Of a DNA stretch of 64,000 nucleotides, positions 25,887 through 35,022 are shown in pieces. The notes under the pieces are model-generated. The model had not been told where the DNA came from. It was given only the letters and a program-made list of their open reading frames with translations, and ran no database searches. The position numbers and the translations under genes were made by a program. The DNA comes from Paraburkholderia dioscoreae (GTDB lineage: Bacteria; Pseudomonadota; Gammaproteobacteria; Burkholderiales; Burkholderiaceae): contig NZ_LR699554.1 in NCBI RefSeq assembly GCF_902459535.1, positions 2,294,001 to 2,358,000 on the forward strand, in the 5' to 3' direction. Positions within the stretch are counted from its first letter, which is position 1; every line of letters begins with the position of its first letter.

Positions 25887-27962
25887 TCAAAGGTCCAGTA
25901 GCAGGCGTTCGGCGCTGCCGCTCCCGGCTTGCGCCGGCACAGCGCAACAGATCAGTGCCTCGTCGTTCGCCACCCTGAACTCGGGCGCGACAGGATACGC
26001 GACCGCTCCTTCGAGGACGCGGGTGCGGCAAGTCCCGCAACTGCCGCCACGGCAGCCGAATTCCGGCGACAAGCCCCGCGACTCGGCGAGATCCAGCAAC
26101 GAACCACTGTCTGGATTCCAGCGCGCTTCCTTGCCGGACTTGACGAACGCAACCGGCGTCGGTTTATCCGCCGGCAAATGCGCAAGGCCTGCGTCTGCGC
26201 CGGCGTCTGTCCGACGATGCAACCCCGCCGGCCCGAACGCCTCGGCGTGAATCCGGTTATCGGCGACATTCAGCTCGCGCAGCCCGTCGTACAGCGACTG
26301 CATGAACCCCGCCGGTCCGCACAGGTAAAAATCGTAGTCGTTGAATGGGAGTGTCTCGCGCAGAAGTTCGATATCGAGCCGACCTGCGGCATCGAAATCC
26401 TTGCCCATTTGCGCGCCTTCGCTATCGGTCAGCGTGCGCACCACGCGCACCTCACCACCGGCATTCGCGGCCAGTTGATCGATCTCTTTCGTGAAGGCCC
26501 GCTCGGCGAGCGTGCGTGCCGAGTGAAACAACCACGTCGGTCGGACCCTGCGTGTACGCAAACCTTCATATACGACGTGCCGCAACATCGCGAGCATGGG
26601 CGTCACGCCGACACCCGCTGCGAGCAGCACCGCCGGCCGGTGCGCGGCGGCGTCGATGGTGAACTGGCCGGCCGGCGCACGCGCCTCGATGACACTGCCC
26701 ACCCGCAACGTTTCGTGCAGATGCACAGAAACCAGTCCTTGCCGCTTGACGCTGATCCGGTACACCCCGTCTGCCGGCGCCGTGGACAACGTATAGGTCC
26801 GGATTACCGGTTTGGTGCAACCGGGCGGCGTGACGCGAATCGGCAGATGTTGGCCCGCTGTGTGCGGAATGAGGCCGGCGCCATCGAGCGGTTCAAGGTA
26901 GAACGAACGGATCACCGAGCTTTCGTCGACGACCTGGGTGACCTTGAAGGGACGCCACGCGTCGGCCAGCGCCTGCGCTTTCAGGCGGCTCGCCACCTCG
27001 TCCCAACTGCCCGTCATCAGCGAGTTCGGCGACCAGCCGTTCGCCTGAAACTTCCAGCGCAGCGGCAACGCGCCGGCGCGATAGACGATGCGACGCGGCT
27101 TGAAACGCCACAGACGCTCCGCGCCCTGAAATGCGGCGATTTCGGGGGAGTCGAGATCGACTTGCGCCTCTCCCGTGAGCTGCAACAGATCGCCGCTTTC
27201 GAAATCAGCGAAGACGAGCCCCGCGCGGGGATTGATGACGAAGTTGCCGAGCGTGGCAAAAAACAGGTTGCCTGCAAAGTCAGGAATCGTCAGCACGCCG
27301 TCCTCACTCAGGCGCACGAACCCTGCTTTGCCGCCGCGGTGCGAGACGTCGACCTGACGGCCGGCGGGGTCATCGACATAAGACGCGACGAAGAAAGTAT
27401 CGGCCGTATCGATCATCGTGCGCGCCCGTTCCGACAGGTACTCAAGGTGCACGGCCTCGGCGGGCGGCGGGCTCGCCGGGTCACGAACGAATTCGGCATC
27501 GCGCATCTGGATGTATTGCGGACAGTTGCCGAAACTCTGCGTCACGTCGACGTTGAAACCCGCGCCGGTGCAATGGCTCACCGTACCATTCAGGCGATTA
27601 CGCCGGCGGGTATGCAGTTCGATGCCCAGCAAACCCACCGCTTCGCCATCGTCGAGACCAGCGGAGGCCGGGTCGTGCGGGTCGCGCACCAGGTCGACTA
27701 GCAGCGTGCGCGCGGTCGGTGCGTGCAGAAATCCCGGCTTACCGGCAACCAGCGTGGCCCACACGTCGCCTTCGTGATCCACCGCGCCAAGCGCGACAAA
27801 CGGCAATTGGGAGAAGAACGTGCGATGCTGGTCGGGCATGAAACGACGAATGACCCGCCGCCCGACATCCTGCATCCGCTCAGCCACGCCCACTGCGCGT
27901 TGAAGCTTCAATTCGCCCGCATGCCAGGGCGAAACCGCGTTGTCTGTCGAATTTGCGCTCAC
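25887..27962 (-). CDS. Fusion of PNPOx-like flavin domain, ferredoxin-NAD(P) reductase domain and 2Fe-2S ferredoxin
   Basis: The product has 691 residues. The N-terminal half (about 40-290) looks like a pyridoxamine-phosphate-oxidase-like FMN fold (GNLFFATLGNFVINPRAGL). The middle (about 310-580) is a ferredoxin-reductase module with RTYTLSTAP for FAD, GVGVTPMLAML and YLCGPAGFM for NAD(P). The C-terminus is a plant-type 2Fe-2S domain with Cys637, Cys642 and Cys645 in CRGGSCGTC and a last ligand in ICC. Such fusions pass electrons from NAD(P)H to a flavin site; the substrate is unknown. GTG at 27962 was chosen because AGGAG lies 7 nt upstream. An ATG at 27989 is possible. Confidence 0.85.
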   Translation of the reverse strand: MSANSTDNAVSPWHAGELKLQRAVGVAERMQDVGRRVIRRFMPDQHRTFFSQLPFVALGAVDHEGDVWATLVAGKPGFLHAPTARTLLVDLVRDPHDPASAGLDDGEAVGLLGIELHTRRRNRLNGTVSHCTGAGFNVDVTQSFGNCPQYIQMRDAEFVRDPASPPPAEAVHLEYLSERARTMIDTADTFFVASYVDDPAGRQVDVSHRGGKAGFVRLSEDGVLTIPDFAGNLFFATLGNFVINPRAGLVFADFESGDLLQLTGEAQVDLDSPEIAAFQGAERLWRFKPRRIVYRAGALPLRWKFQANGWSPNSLMTGSWDEVASRLKAQALADAWRPFKVTQVVDESSVIRSFYLEPLDGAGLIPHTAGQHLPIRVTPPGCTKPVIRTYTLSTAPADGVYRISVKRQGLVSVHLHETLRVGSVIEARAPAGQFTIDAAAHRPAVLLAAGVGVTPMLAMLRHVVYEGLRTRRVRPTWLFHSARTLAERAFTKEIDQLAANAGGEVRVVRTLTDSEGAQMGKDFDAAGRLDIELLRETLPFNDYDFYLCGPAGFMQSLYDGLRELNVADNRIHAEAFGPAGLHRRTDAGADAGLAHLPADKPTPVAFVKSGKEARWNPDSGSLLDLAESRGLSPEFGCRGGSCGTCRTRVLEGAVAYPVAPEFRVANDEALICCAVPAQAGSGSAERLLLDL

Positions 27963-28088
27963 GATGACACTCCTGTCCGGATGAGGCATAAGCGGGGAAT
28001 CAGAGAAACGGTTGGCGCGCATCAGGTCGCGCCCGTATCAGCTTGGGGATCGCGCCGGGATCAACCGGGCGGCACCCTGAGATCATCA

Positions 28089-28700
28089 TTACGCCGCGAG
28101 GCCAACAGGTGTCTTCCTGAACTCGACGAAGCCAGGCAGCGCTTCGATGCGCCGCAGCCAGGTACTGACGTTCGGGTAGCCGGAGAGATCGACATTGCCT
28201 TCCGGCGCCCGCGCGATGTAGCTGTACAGCGCGACGTCCGCGATGGTCGGATGGGCTCCGACGATGAATTCGCGACCGGTCAGCTCCTGATCGATGATCT
28301 TGAGGATCGCGTGAGCTCGGCCGATCACCTCCTCCGCATTGCGTGCCGCACCAAACACTGTGATCAGCCGCGCCGCCGCCGGGCCGTAAGCGATTTCCCC
28401 CGCGGCAACCGAAAGCCAGCGCTGGATCGCCGCTTCGCCGGCCGGCGTCTGCGGCAGCCAGTCCTTCTGGTTCAGCTTGCGGGCGAGGTATACGAGGATT
28501 GCATTCGAATCCGCCACCACCGTGTCGCCGTCGACCAGCGCGGGCACCTGGCCGAAGCGGTTCAGCTTGAGGAATTCCGGTGACTTGTGCTCGGCCTTCA
28601 TCAGGTCGACTTCAATGAGTTCATGCTCGACACCGAGCAGCGAGAGGAACAGGTGGGCGCGATGCGAGTGGCCGGACAGCGGGTGGTAATAGAGTTTCAT
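28089..28700 (-). CDS. Glutathione S-transferase family protein
   Basis: The 203-residue product is a normal-length cytosolic GST: an N-terminal thioredoxin fold with MKLYYHPLSGHSHRAHLFLSLL and the cis-Pro segment GQVPALVDG, the DSNAIL glutathione contact, and an all-helical C-terminal half with the TIADVALYSYI N-capping box. It would conjugate or reduce electrophilic compounds with glutathione. It is the first gene of a minus-strand trio with the flavin/2Fe-2S fusion and LysR gene, and is divergent from the MocR regulator across the palindrome at 28804. The ATG at 28700 begins the conserved fold. Confidence 0.9.
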   Translation of the reverse strand: MKLYYHPLSGHSHRAHLFLSLLGVEHELIEVDLMKAEHKSPEFLKLNRFGQVPALVDGDTVVADSNAILVYLARKLNQKDWLPQTPAGEAAIQRWLSVAAGEIAYGPAAARLITVFGAARNAEEVIGRAHAILKIIDQELTGREFIVGAHPTIADVALYSYIARAPEGNVDLSGYPNVSTWLRRIEALPGFVEFRKTPVGLAA

Positions 28701-28803
28701 GACGATCTTCCCTGGTTGGCGGTGTGGCTGGGAAATCCGAACCACTGGAGCCAAGTCTAGGGACGCCGTCCTTTTTCCAGAATACGTCGCAAGGTCAAAT
28801 CAA

Positions 28804-28822
28804 TGTTCTCGTAACGAGAACA
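28804..28822. promoter_or_regulatory. Perfect palindrome between GST and MocR genes, probable operator
   Basis: TGTTCTCG-TAA-CGAGAACA is a perfect 8-3-8 dyad about 100 bp upstream of the GST start and 200 bp upstream of the MocR start. Such position and symmetry suit a dimeric GntR/MocR-type HTH; the match to a specific protein is inferred. Confidence 0.65.
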
Positions 28823-29023
28823 GTGCTGGCACCCTGATTGAGTTGAGCCCCCGTTCGTCTCAACCCGGTAACGCTGCACGGGTCAAGGGATCTATCAATG
28901 GCCTGCGCCGACTTGCCCTGTCAGCGCATTCGAGGCAACATCGCTTGCTCGATGAACCGGATTTCCCAAACCGACCTGCTACAGACGCTTACCGGAAAAA
29001 CTCAGGCGAACCACGGCCATTAA

Positions 29024-30439
29024 ATGAAACGCTTCGAATTGCTGGCCAACACAATGGCCGACGAGATTCGCTCCGGCCGGCGCCTCGTTGGCTCCCGGAT
29101 GCCTTCCCTGCGACAGCTCACGACGCAGCACGGCGTGAGTCAGTCAACGGTATTCCGCGCGTACTATCTTCTCGAAGAATGGGGGCTGATTCGAGCACGC
29201 GAACGCTCCGGATACTACGTAGCGCCAGGTGCCGCGCTTAAGCAGCCGCTGGCTTCGAAGCCTCCTCCTGCTTTGGCATCCGCCAGGGTCGAGATCAGCG
29301 ACCTCGTCTTCTCGGTGCTCGAGGCGGCGAAGCATCCCAACGTGGTTCCGTTCGGCTCCGCGTTTCCGTCTCCCAAGCTTTTTCCCCTTCAGCGCCTCGC
29401 CAGATCGCTCGCGCACTCGACCCGTTTGATCAGTCCGTGGAGCACTGTCGTCGACCTTCCGCCAGGCAATGAGCAACTGCGTCGCGAGATTTCGCTGCGG
29501 TATATGGCGATGGGCATCGCGCAACCAATGGAAGAGCTTGTTGTCACGAATGGCGCACTGGAGGCGCTCAATCTTTGTCTGATGGCAGTGACGCGGCCGG
29601 GAGACGTGGTGGCGATCGAGTCACCCGGATTCTATGCGGCGCTGCAGGCAATCGAACGCCTCGACTTGCGGGCGGTGGAAATCCCGGTCGATTCCGTTTC
29701 GGGTCTTGATCTGGAGGCTCTGGCGCATGCGTTCGAGACGCAGCCTATTCGGGCATGCTGGTTCATGACGAACTTTCAGAACCCGACAGGCGCCACGATG
29801 TCGCAGGAAAAGAAGAAAGCACTGGTCGAGCTTCTGGCCCGGCACGACGTGCCGCTCATTGAAGACGACGTGTATGGCGAGCTACATCACGGAGCCGCCA
29901 ACCCGCTGCCGGCGAGGGTCTTTGACCAGAAGGGACTCGTCATGCACTGCAGTTCATTCTCAAAGACACTTGCACCGGGCTATCGCATTGGCTGGGTAGC
30001 GGCGGGGCGTTTCGCCGGGAAGGTCCAACGTCTGAAGTTGATGACCACCTTATCGGCCAGCATTCCCGCACAGGCCGGCATAGCCGACTATCTGCAGCAC
30101 GGCGGCTACGACAAGCATCTCCGGAAACTACGTGGCGCGTTGCGCAATCAGCTGGATACGATGGATGCCGCACTGCACCGCTGGATGCCCGCTGATTCGC
30201 ACTGGACGCGACCGTCCGGTGGATATTTCGTCTGGGTCCGACTGCCCCACCATGTCGACGCGATGCAATTGCACCGCCTTGCGATAGAAAATGGAATCAG
30301 CATTGCGCCGGGCCCCATTTTTTCCGCGCAGCACGCATTCCGCGACCACATCCGTTTGAATTTTGGTCATCCGTGGGACGAAAGAACCGAGCAGGCTGTT
30401 AAAACCCTCTGCTCGCTAATCAAACTGTCCAGCCAGTGA
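29024..30439 (+). CDS. MocR-type regulator / PLP-dependent aminotransferase fusion
   Basis: The 471-residue product has an N-terminal GntR winged helix (about 1-70, PSLRQLTTQHGVSQSTVFRA) joined to a fold-type I aminotransferase domain. Lys314 in SSFSKTLAPGYRIGW is the PLP lysine. MocR proteins use PLP or a PLP-bound amine as signal rather than as an enzyme reaction. The ATG at 29024 begins the HTH directly. It is divergent from the GST/flavin trio, the usual arrangement for a MocR protein and its target. Confidence 0.92.
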   Translation: MKRFELLANTMADEIRSGRRLVGSRMPSLRQLTTQHGVSQSTVFRAYYLLEEWGLIRARERSGYYVAPGAALKQPLASKPPPALASARVEISDLVFSVLEAAKHPNVVPFGSAFPSPKLFPLQRLARSLAHSTRLISPWSTVVDLPPGNEQLRREISLRYMAMGIAQPMEELVVTNGALEALNLCLMAVTRPGDVVAIESPGFYAALQAIERLDLRAVEIPVDSVSGLDLEALAHAFETQPIRACWFMTNFQNPTGATMSQEKKKALVELLARHDVPLIEDDVYGELHHGAANPLPARVFDQKGLVMHCSSFSKTLAPGYRIGWVAAGRFAGKVQRLKLMTTLSASIPAQAGIADYLQHGGYDKHLRKLRGALRNQLDTMDAALHRWMPADSHWTRPSGGYFVWVRLPHHVDAMQLHRLAIENGISIAPGPIFSAQHAFRDHIRLNFGHPWDERTEQAVKTLCSLIKLSSQ

Positions 30440-30461
30440 ACAACGGACACCTTCTCGCCTC

Positions 30462-30650
30462 TCAATGCGCGACGGTGATTGCGAGCTTCGCCAAGGCAAA
30501 GAGAATCGCGCCGAACCCGGTGGCAAGAAGCACGGCAACGAAAGGCAACAGCGGTAGCCTGACTCCCGTGATATCCGCTTGATGCGAGGCGCCGCGACGA
30601 ACGCCCAGAAAACTCCACAGCACGATTCGCGTCATCTTCAACAGGTTCAT
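30462..30650 (-). CDS. DUF2970 family small membrane protein
   Basis: The 62-residue product has an N-terminal WSFLGVRRG motif followed by QADI and one hydrophobic segment of about 30 residues near the C-terminus. This is the DUF2970 pattern, a short single- or double-pass inner-membrane protein of unknown function common in Betaproteobacteria. GGAGAGG precedes the ATG at good spacing. It is convergent with the MocR gene and divergent from the sulfite reductase gene. Confidence 0.8.
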   Translation of the reverse strand: MNLLKMTRIVLWSFLGVRRGASHQADITGVRLPLLPFVAVLLATGFGAILFALAKLAITVAH

Positions 30651-31068
30651 GACCGCACCTCTCCATGCAGCATTGTTTGATCTCCCGTGACACTATGGGC
30701 CGGACAGATCCGACAAAGAAGTAGCAGTTGTGAACTATTCGAACGTAGCAGTCTTCCTTCGTGCGGCCGTTCAGCGGCCTGTCCGAGACCTGCGTCCGGA
30801 TCTGCTACCGCGATTTTTGCTGCATCTGCTACTTTTCAGCGCTTTCCTTTCCCTCTATTGTTTGCGGATAATAGAACCCGCGTTTACCGCACAGCTGTCT
30901 TTCGAGGCACAGGGCGAAAAGTGGCAAAAAAGTCTTTGTGCAAGGCTCTTTGCCAGGCACCGCCAGGCCGACGAGGTACGGCAAGCATCACCACCGGCGA
31001 GACCCGTCTCTTTACCGACCCAACGCCTGGGCGAGCAGCGCCACGTGCAGCCGCAGACACACCGGACC
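30651..31068 (+). other. Intergenic leader before the sulfite reductase gene
   Basis: This 418-bp stretch separates the DUF2970 and reductase starts. A GATAAT hexamer at about 30868 could be a -10 box, but no good -35 box is 16-18 bp upstream. The reductase frame is open from 30730 with unconserved residues, so I treat it as leader. Confidence 0.35.
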
Positions 31069-32856
31069 ATGTACCAATACACTGAGTTTGACAAATCCTT
31101 CGTACGCAGCCGCGCAGCACAGTTTCGCGACCAGGTCGAGCGATGGCAATCCGGTAAGCTCAGCGAGAACGACTTTCGTCCGCTACGTCTTCAAAACGGA
31201 TGGTATGTGCAACGGCACGCTCCAATGCTGCGCGTTGCCGTGCCGTATGGAGAGTTGTCGAGTTCGCAGTTGCGTGTGCTCGCCCGGATTGCGCGCGAGT
31301 ATGACGAGCCTGAGGCCGAGGTCTATCGGCTTGCTTGCGAAGCACAGCGCAAACTCGGCACTCTCCACCTGCCTACCCACTATGCGCATTTCACAACGCG
31401 CACCAATGTCCAGTTCAACTGGATTCCGCTCTCGAAAGCGGCGGACGTGATGGACCTGCTCGCCAGCGTCGACATGCATGGGATTCAGACCAGCGGCAAC
31501 TGCATTCGCAACATTTCCTGCGACGAACGTGCCGGAGTCGCACCGGACGAGATCGCCGACCCGAGGCCATTCGCTGAAATCATGCGGCAATGGACTACGT
31601 TGCATCCCGAGTTTGCCTTTCTTCCGCGCAAGTTCAAGATTGCAATTACCGGCGCGGCCGAAGATCGGGCCGCGACGGAGTGGCACGATGTAGGTTTGCG
31701 GCTCATCAGGAACGAAGCAGGCGAACTTGGCTTTCGGGTGACAGTCGGCGGCGGAATGGGTCGCACGCCCATGATCGGCGCAGTGCTGCGTGAGTTTTTG
31801 CCGTGGCAGCAGATCATGAACTATATCGAGGCGGTTGTACGCGTCTATAACCGCTACGGTCGACGCGATAACAAGTACAAGGCGCGCATAAAAATCCTGG
31901 TCAAGGCCGAGGGGCAGCGCTATGTCGACGACGTGAACGAGGAATTTCGCCAGATCGTCGAATTCGATGGCGGACCGCATACCATTGCGCAGGCCGAACT
32001 CGACCGCGTCAGCGCTTCGTTCGTGCCGCCAGCCTTGCATAAGCGAACACCTGCGAACGTCGGCGGTGTCCGCATGGATCTGCGCGCACAAGCGGAAATC
32101 CATCCGCGTTTCGGGAAATGGTTGGAGCGCAACGTGGCGCTACACAAGGATCCGCAAATGCGTGTCGTGACCTTGTCATTCAAACGCCTGCTTCAGGCAC
32201 CCGGTGACGCATCGGCCGATCAGCTCGATACTGTCGCCGAACTGGCCGCGCGATATTCGGCCGGTGAGGCACGCGTAACCCATACGCAAAATGTGGTGCT
32301 GCCGTGGGTCCATGCGGACGACCTTTTCCCGCTCTGGCAAGCCGCCTCCGACGCGGACCTGGCCAGTGCAAACGTGCGCCTTCTCACAGACATGATTGCG
32401 TGCCCGGGCGGCGATTTTTGCGCCCTTGCCAATGCACGTTCCATTCCGGTTGCACAGGCGATTGCCGAGCGTTATCAGGATCTCGACGAACTCGACGATA
32501 TCGGCGAGATCGATTTGCATATCAGCGGCTGCATCAACTCATGCGGTCATCACCATAGCGGCCACATCGGCATTCTCGGCGTCGACAAGGACGGACAAGA
32601 GTGGTATCAGGTTACGCTGGGCGGAGCGGATGGGAAGAATTCGAGCGGTGTCGCGCAGCCAGGAAAAGTCATTGGACCGTCTTTCTCCTCGCATGAAATA
32701 CCTGACGTCATAGAAGCGATACTCTCCACTTACCGCGATGTACGAAGCGCAGATGGAACGCGGGAGACGTTTATCCAGACAGTCAGGCGCGTCGGTCTCG
32801 AACCGTTCAAGCTTGCCGCCAACGGCGCCCGGTGCAAAACAGAGGTTTCATTGTGA
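31069..32856 (+). CDS. cysI: Sulfite/nitrite reductase, siroheme and 4Fe-4S hemoprotein (CysI-like)
   Basis: The 595-residue product has the duplicated ferredoxin-like reductase fold with the siroheme/4Fe-4S ligand pattern Cys445-x5-Cys451 and Cys488-x3-Cys492 (ACPGGDFC and GCINSCGHH). Segments TSGNCIRNISCDE and TVGGGMGRTPM are typical of NADPH/ferredoxin sulfite reductase beta chains. It would reduce sulfite to sulfide. ATG at 31069 is chosen at the start of conservation (MYQYTEFDKSF), although the ribosome site there is poor. It overlaps the DUF934 gene. No cysH, cysD, cysN or cysG lies nearby, so this pair stands apart from a usual cys operon. Confidence 0.9.
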   Translation: MYQYTEFDKSFVRSRAAQFRDQVERWQSGKLSENDFRPLRLQNGWYVQRHAPMLRVAVPYGELSSSQLRVLARIAREYDEPEAEVYRLACEAQRKLGTLHLPTHYAHFTTRTNVQFNWIPLSKAADVMDLLASVDMHGIQTSGNCIRNISCDERAGVAPDEIADPRPFAEIMRQWTTLHPEFAFLPRKFKIAITGAAEDRAATEWHDVGLRLIRNEAGELGFRVTVGGGMGRTPMIGAVLREFLPWQQIMNYIEAVVRVYNRYGRRDNKYKARIKILVKAEGQRYVDDVNEEFRQIVEFDGGPHTIAQAELDRVSASFVPPALHKRTPANVGGVRMDLRAQAEIHPRFGKWLERNVALHKDPQMRVVTLSFKRLLQAPGDASADQLDTVAELAARYSAGEARVTHTQNVVLPWVHADDLFPLWQAASDADLASANVRLLTDMIACPGGDFCALANARSIPVAQAIAERYQDLDELDDIGEIDLHISGCINSCGHHHSGHIGILGVDKDGQEWYQVTLGGADGKNSSGVAQPGKVIGPSFSSHEIPDVIEAILSTYRDVRSADGTRETFIQTVRRVGLEPFKLAANGARCKTEVSL

Positions 32857-33251
32857 CAAATGGCACTCGACTGAAAATCCTGTCAACGTCCGAACATCTG
32901 GCGGACGATGTCGAGAACGCGACTCTGCTTCCCAATGACGCAGACCCGACTACGCTTGCAGAGCGGATTGAAACGATCGCACGCATCGATCTCCACTTCC
33001 CGGACTTCACAGACGGACGCGCATACAGCCAAGCCTATCTCCTACGCCGCAGGCTCGGATTCAAAGGTGACTTACGCGCCACCGGAGACGTTTTGATAGA
33101 CCAGCTCGTCCAGATGCAGAGAACGGGATTCTCTAGCGCGGTACTCAAAGACGGTGTCGATCCGGCCGACGCGAAACGCCAGTTCGAGCGATTCCCCGGC
33201 TACTATCAGGCCGCCGCTGAAAAAACCAACGAAAAGCTCGAGCCGATGTGA
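32853..33251 (+). CDS. DUF934 family protein (sulfite reductase partner)
   Basis: The 132-residue product contains the DUF934 core: HFPDFTDGRAYSQAYLLRRR and a C-terminal ERFPGYYQ. The family is nearly always encoded directly after cysI-type genes and is taken to assist sulfite reduction, but the mechanism is not established. GTG at 32853 overlaps the cysI TGA stop and has AGAGG 7 nt upstream; an earlier in-frame GTG at 32832 lacks this. Confidence 0.85.
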   Translation: MTNGTRLKILSTSEHLADDVENATLLPNDADPTTLAERIETIARIDLHFPDFTDGRAYSQAYLLRRRLGFKGDLRATGDVLIDQLVQMQRTGFSSAVLKDGVDPADAKRQFERFPGYYQAAAEKTNEKLEPM

Positions 33252-33342
33252 AATCGAAACCGGTGCGGATAACCAACTGCCGTTGACGCACGCATTGAAC
33301 GTTTGAAATAGCGCCGGCCCAATCGTCCCAGGCACGAACTGG

Positions 33343-34806
33343 CTACTTCGAAATCTTCTCCAGTTCGATTCCGTTGGTGCGTGGCCCCATCAAACCAATC
33401 GCGAGCATCACGATCAACATCGCACCTGCGATGAACACGAACACGCCGCCAGTGCCAAAGTGCTTCAACACGGCGGCGATCAGAAAGGCGGTGAAAATCG
33501 CCGAAAAGCGGCTCCACGAATAAACGAAACCGACTGCCCGCGCACGAATGCTGGTCGGAAAAAGCTCGGCCTGATACGCGTGGAAACTGTACGAAATGAT
33601 GTTGCCCGCGAGCGTCAAACCTACACCGAGACTCACCAGCAACACAGCACCCGCCGCCTGACTGAACCACAGCCCGCAGACGATATTCACACCCGCCATC
33701 ACCACGATCACCGTCTTGCGCTCGAAGCGGTCGCCGATAAAAAGCCCGATCACCGGACCGAGCGGTGCAGCCAGCGCGATCACGCTCGAATACATCAGAC
33801 TCGTGGTGATCGTAATGCCCTGCTCGATCAGAAGCGTGGGCACCCAATTCGCAAAGCCGTAGAAGCCCACCGTCTGGAAGATATTGAAGATCGTCATCAT
33901 CAGCGTACGGCTGCGGTACGGCGGCACCCACATATCGCGGAAGCTGCCGCGCGGCGCAACCGGCACCGGCGGCGCGGGCGGCGGCAGTTCGCGGCCGTAC
34001 TCGCGGCGCACCTTCGTTTCGAGTTCGGTCATCACGCGATCGGCTTCGGCAAGACGTCCTTGTTGTGCGAGCCAGCGCGGGCTTTCCGGCAAGGCGCGGC
34101 GAATCCACCACACGAACAGCGCACCGTGTGCGCCGATCAGCACGACCCAGCGCCAACCGTCGAGGCCGAGCAGCGTGCGCGGCACCAATAGATACGAGAG
34201 AAATGCCACCACCGGCACCGCCGTAAAACCGACTGCCTGTTCGCACGCGAATGCGCGGCCGCGAATCTGCTTGGGCACCAGTTCCGAAATGTACGTGCCG
34301 ATCGTCACCAGTTCCACGCCGATGCCGATCCCGGCCAGGAAGCGCCAGAAGTTCAGCCCGGTAGCCGTTTCCTGAAACGCCATCACGACGTTGGCCGCGG
34401 TATACCAGAGCAGCGAGTAGGTGAACACCGCACGGCGTCCGAAGCGATCCGCCAGAAAGCCGCACGCGATCGTGCCGATAAAGAGGCCGCTGAACAGCGC
34501 GGCAATGAAACTCGCTACGCCGGTCGAGCCGAACAGACCATGCGTGGTCGCGGTCAGCAGACCGCTTTTGACGAGGCCCGGCGCGACATAGCCCGAGTAC
34601 AGCAGATCGTAGAGTTCGAAGAAGAAGCCGAGGCTCAGCAGCACCACCAGCTTCCAGATGGAGCGTGTGGCGGGCAGCCGGTCGAGGCGGGCGGAAATGC
34701 TGCCGGCGTCGACCGGAGTGGCCGCGCGCGCACTAGTCGCCGCCGTATCCGAATATACCGCGCCACTGCTGTTCGCGACGGAGCCGGCATGATCTGGGGA
34801 TGCCAT
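33343..34806 (-). CDS. MFS transporter, metabolite:H+ symporter type
   Basis: The 487-residue product has 12 predicted membrane segments. The first helix LLSLGFFFELYDLLYSGYV carries the acidic/aromatic pattern of AAHS/MHS-type importers of organic acids. The loop motif GFLADRFGRRAVF follows helix 2, PESPRWLAQQGR precedes the central loop, and a Pro-rich central loop is near residue 285. About 40 hydrophilic residues precede helix 1. The substrate is not clear; niacin, benzoate-like acids or sugars are possible. The ATG lies only 17 bp from the nearest unit of the 54-bp repeat array, so that array forms much of its leader or promoter region. Confidence 0.87.
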   Translation of the reverse strand: MASPDHAGSVANSSGAVYSDTAATSARAATPVDAGSISARLDRLPATRSIWKLVVLLSLGFFFELYDLLYSGYVAPGLVKSGLLTATTHGLFGSTGVASFIAALFSGLFIGTIACGFLADRFGRRAVFTYSLLWYTAANVVMAFQETATGLNFWRFLAGIGIGVELVTIGTYISELVPKQIRGRAFACEQAVGFTAVPVVAFLSYLLVPRTLLGLDGWRWVVLIGAHGALFVWWIRRALPESPRWLAQQGRLAEADRVMTELETKVRREYGRELPPPAPPVPVAPRGSFRDMWVPPYRSRTLMMTIFNIFQTVGFYGFANWVPTLLIEQGITITTSLMYSSVIALAAPLGPVIGLFIGDRFERKTVIVVMAGVNIVCGLWFSQAAGAVLLVSLGVGLTLAGNIISYSFHAYQAELFPTSIRARAVGFVYSWSRFSAIFTAFLIAAVLKHFGTGGVFVFIAGAMLIVMLAIGLMGPRTNGIELEKISK

Positions 34807-34822
34807 CCTGTCTGTCTCCTGT

Positions 34823-35022
34823 GTCGGTCGGAGTTAGCGCTTTAGCGCTTACTCCGACCCCATGCAAGTCATTGCGGTCGGTCGGAGTTAGCGCTTTAGC
34901 GCTTACTCCGGCCCCATGCAAGTCATTGCGGTCGGTCGGAGTTAGCGCTTTAGCGCTTACTCCGGCCCCATGCAAGCCACTGCGGTCCGCCAGAGTCGAC
35001 GCTTTAGCGCCTATCTCGGCCC
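34823..35022. repeat. 54-bp tandem repeat array with internal hairpins
   Basis: Three nearly identical units start at 34823, 34877 and 34931, an exact 54-bp period, and a decayed fourth unit starts at 34985. Each unit contains CGGAGTTAGCGCT and AGCGCTTACTCCG, which form a 13-bp stem with one mismatch around a TT loop. The units differ by only a few substitutions (for example CCGACC versus CCGGCC). The array fills the gap between the MFS start and the MmyB-type regulator gene. Confidence 0.93.

Noticed and set aside
30730..31068. N-terminal extension of the sulfite reductase by 113 residues
   Set aside because: The extra sequence has no similarity to CysI proteins; conservation starts at MYQYTEFDKSF.
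31069..33251. Assimilatory nitrite reductase (nirA) instead of sulfite reductase
   Set aside because: Motifs do not separate the two well, but the DUF934 partner is typical of sulfite reductase genes, so cysI was preferred.
34823..35022. CRISPR-like array
   Set aside because: The units are contiguous with no unique spacers between them and no cas gene is present.
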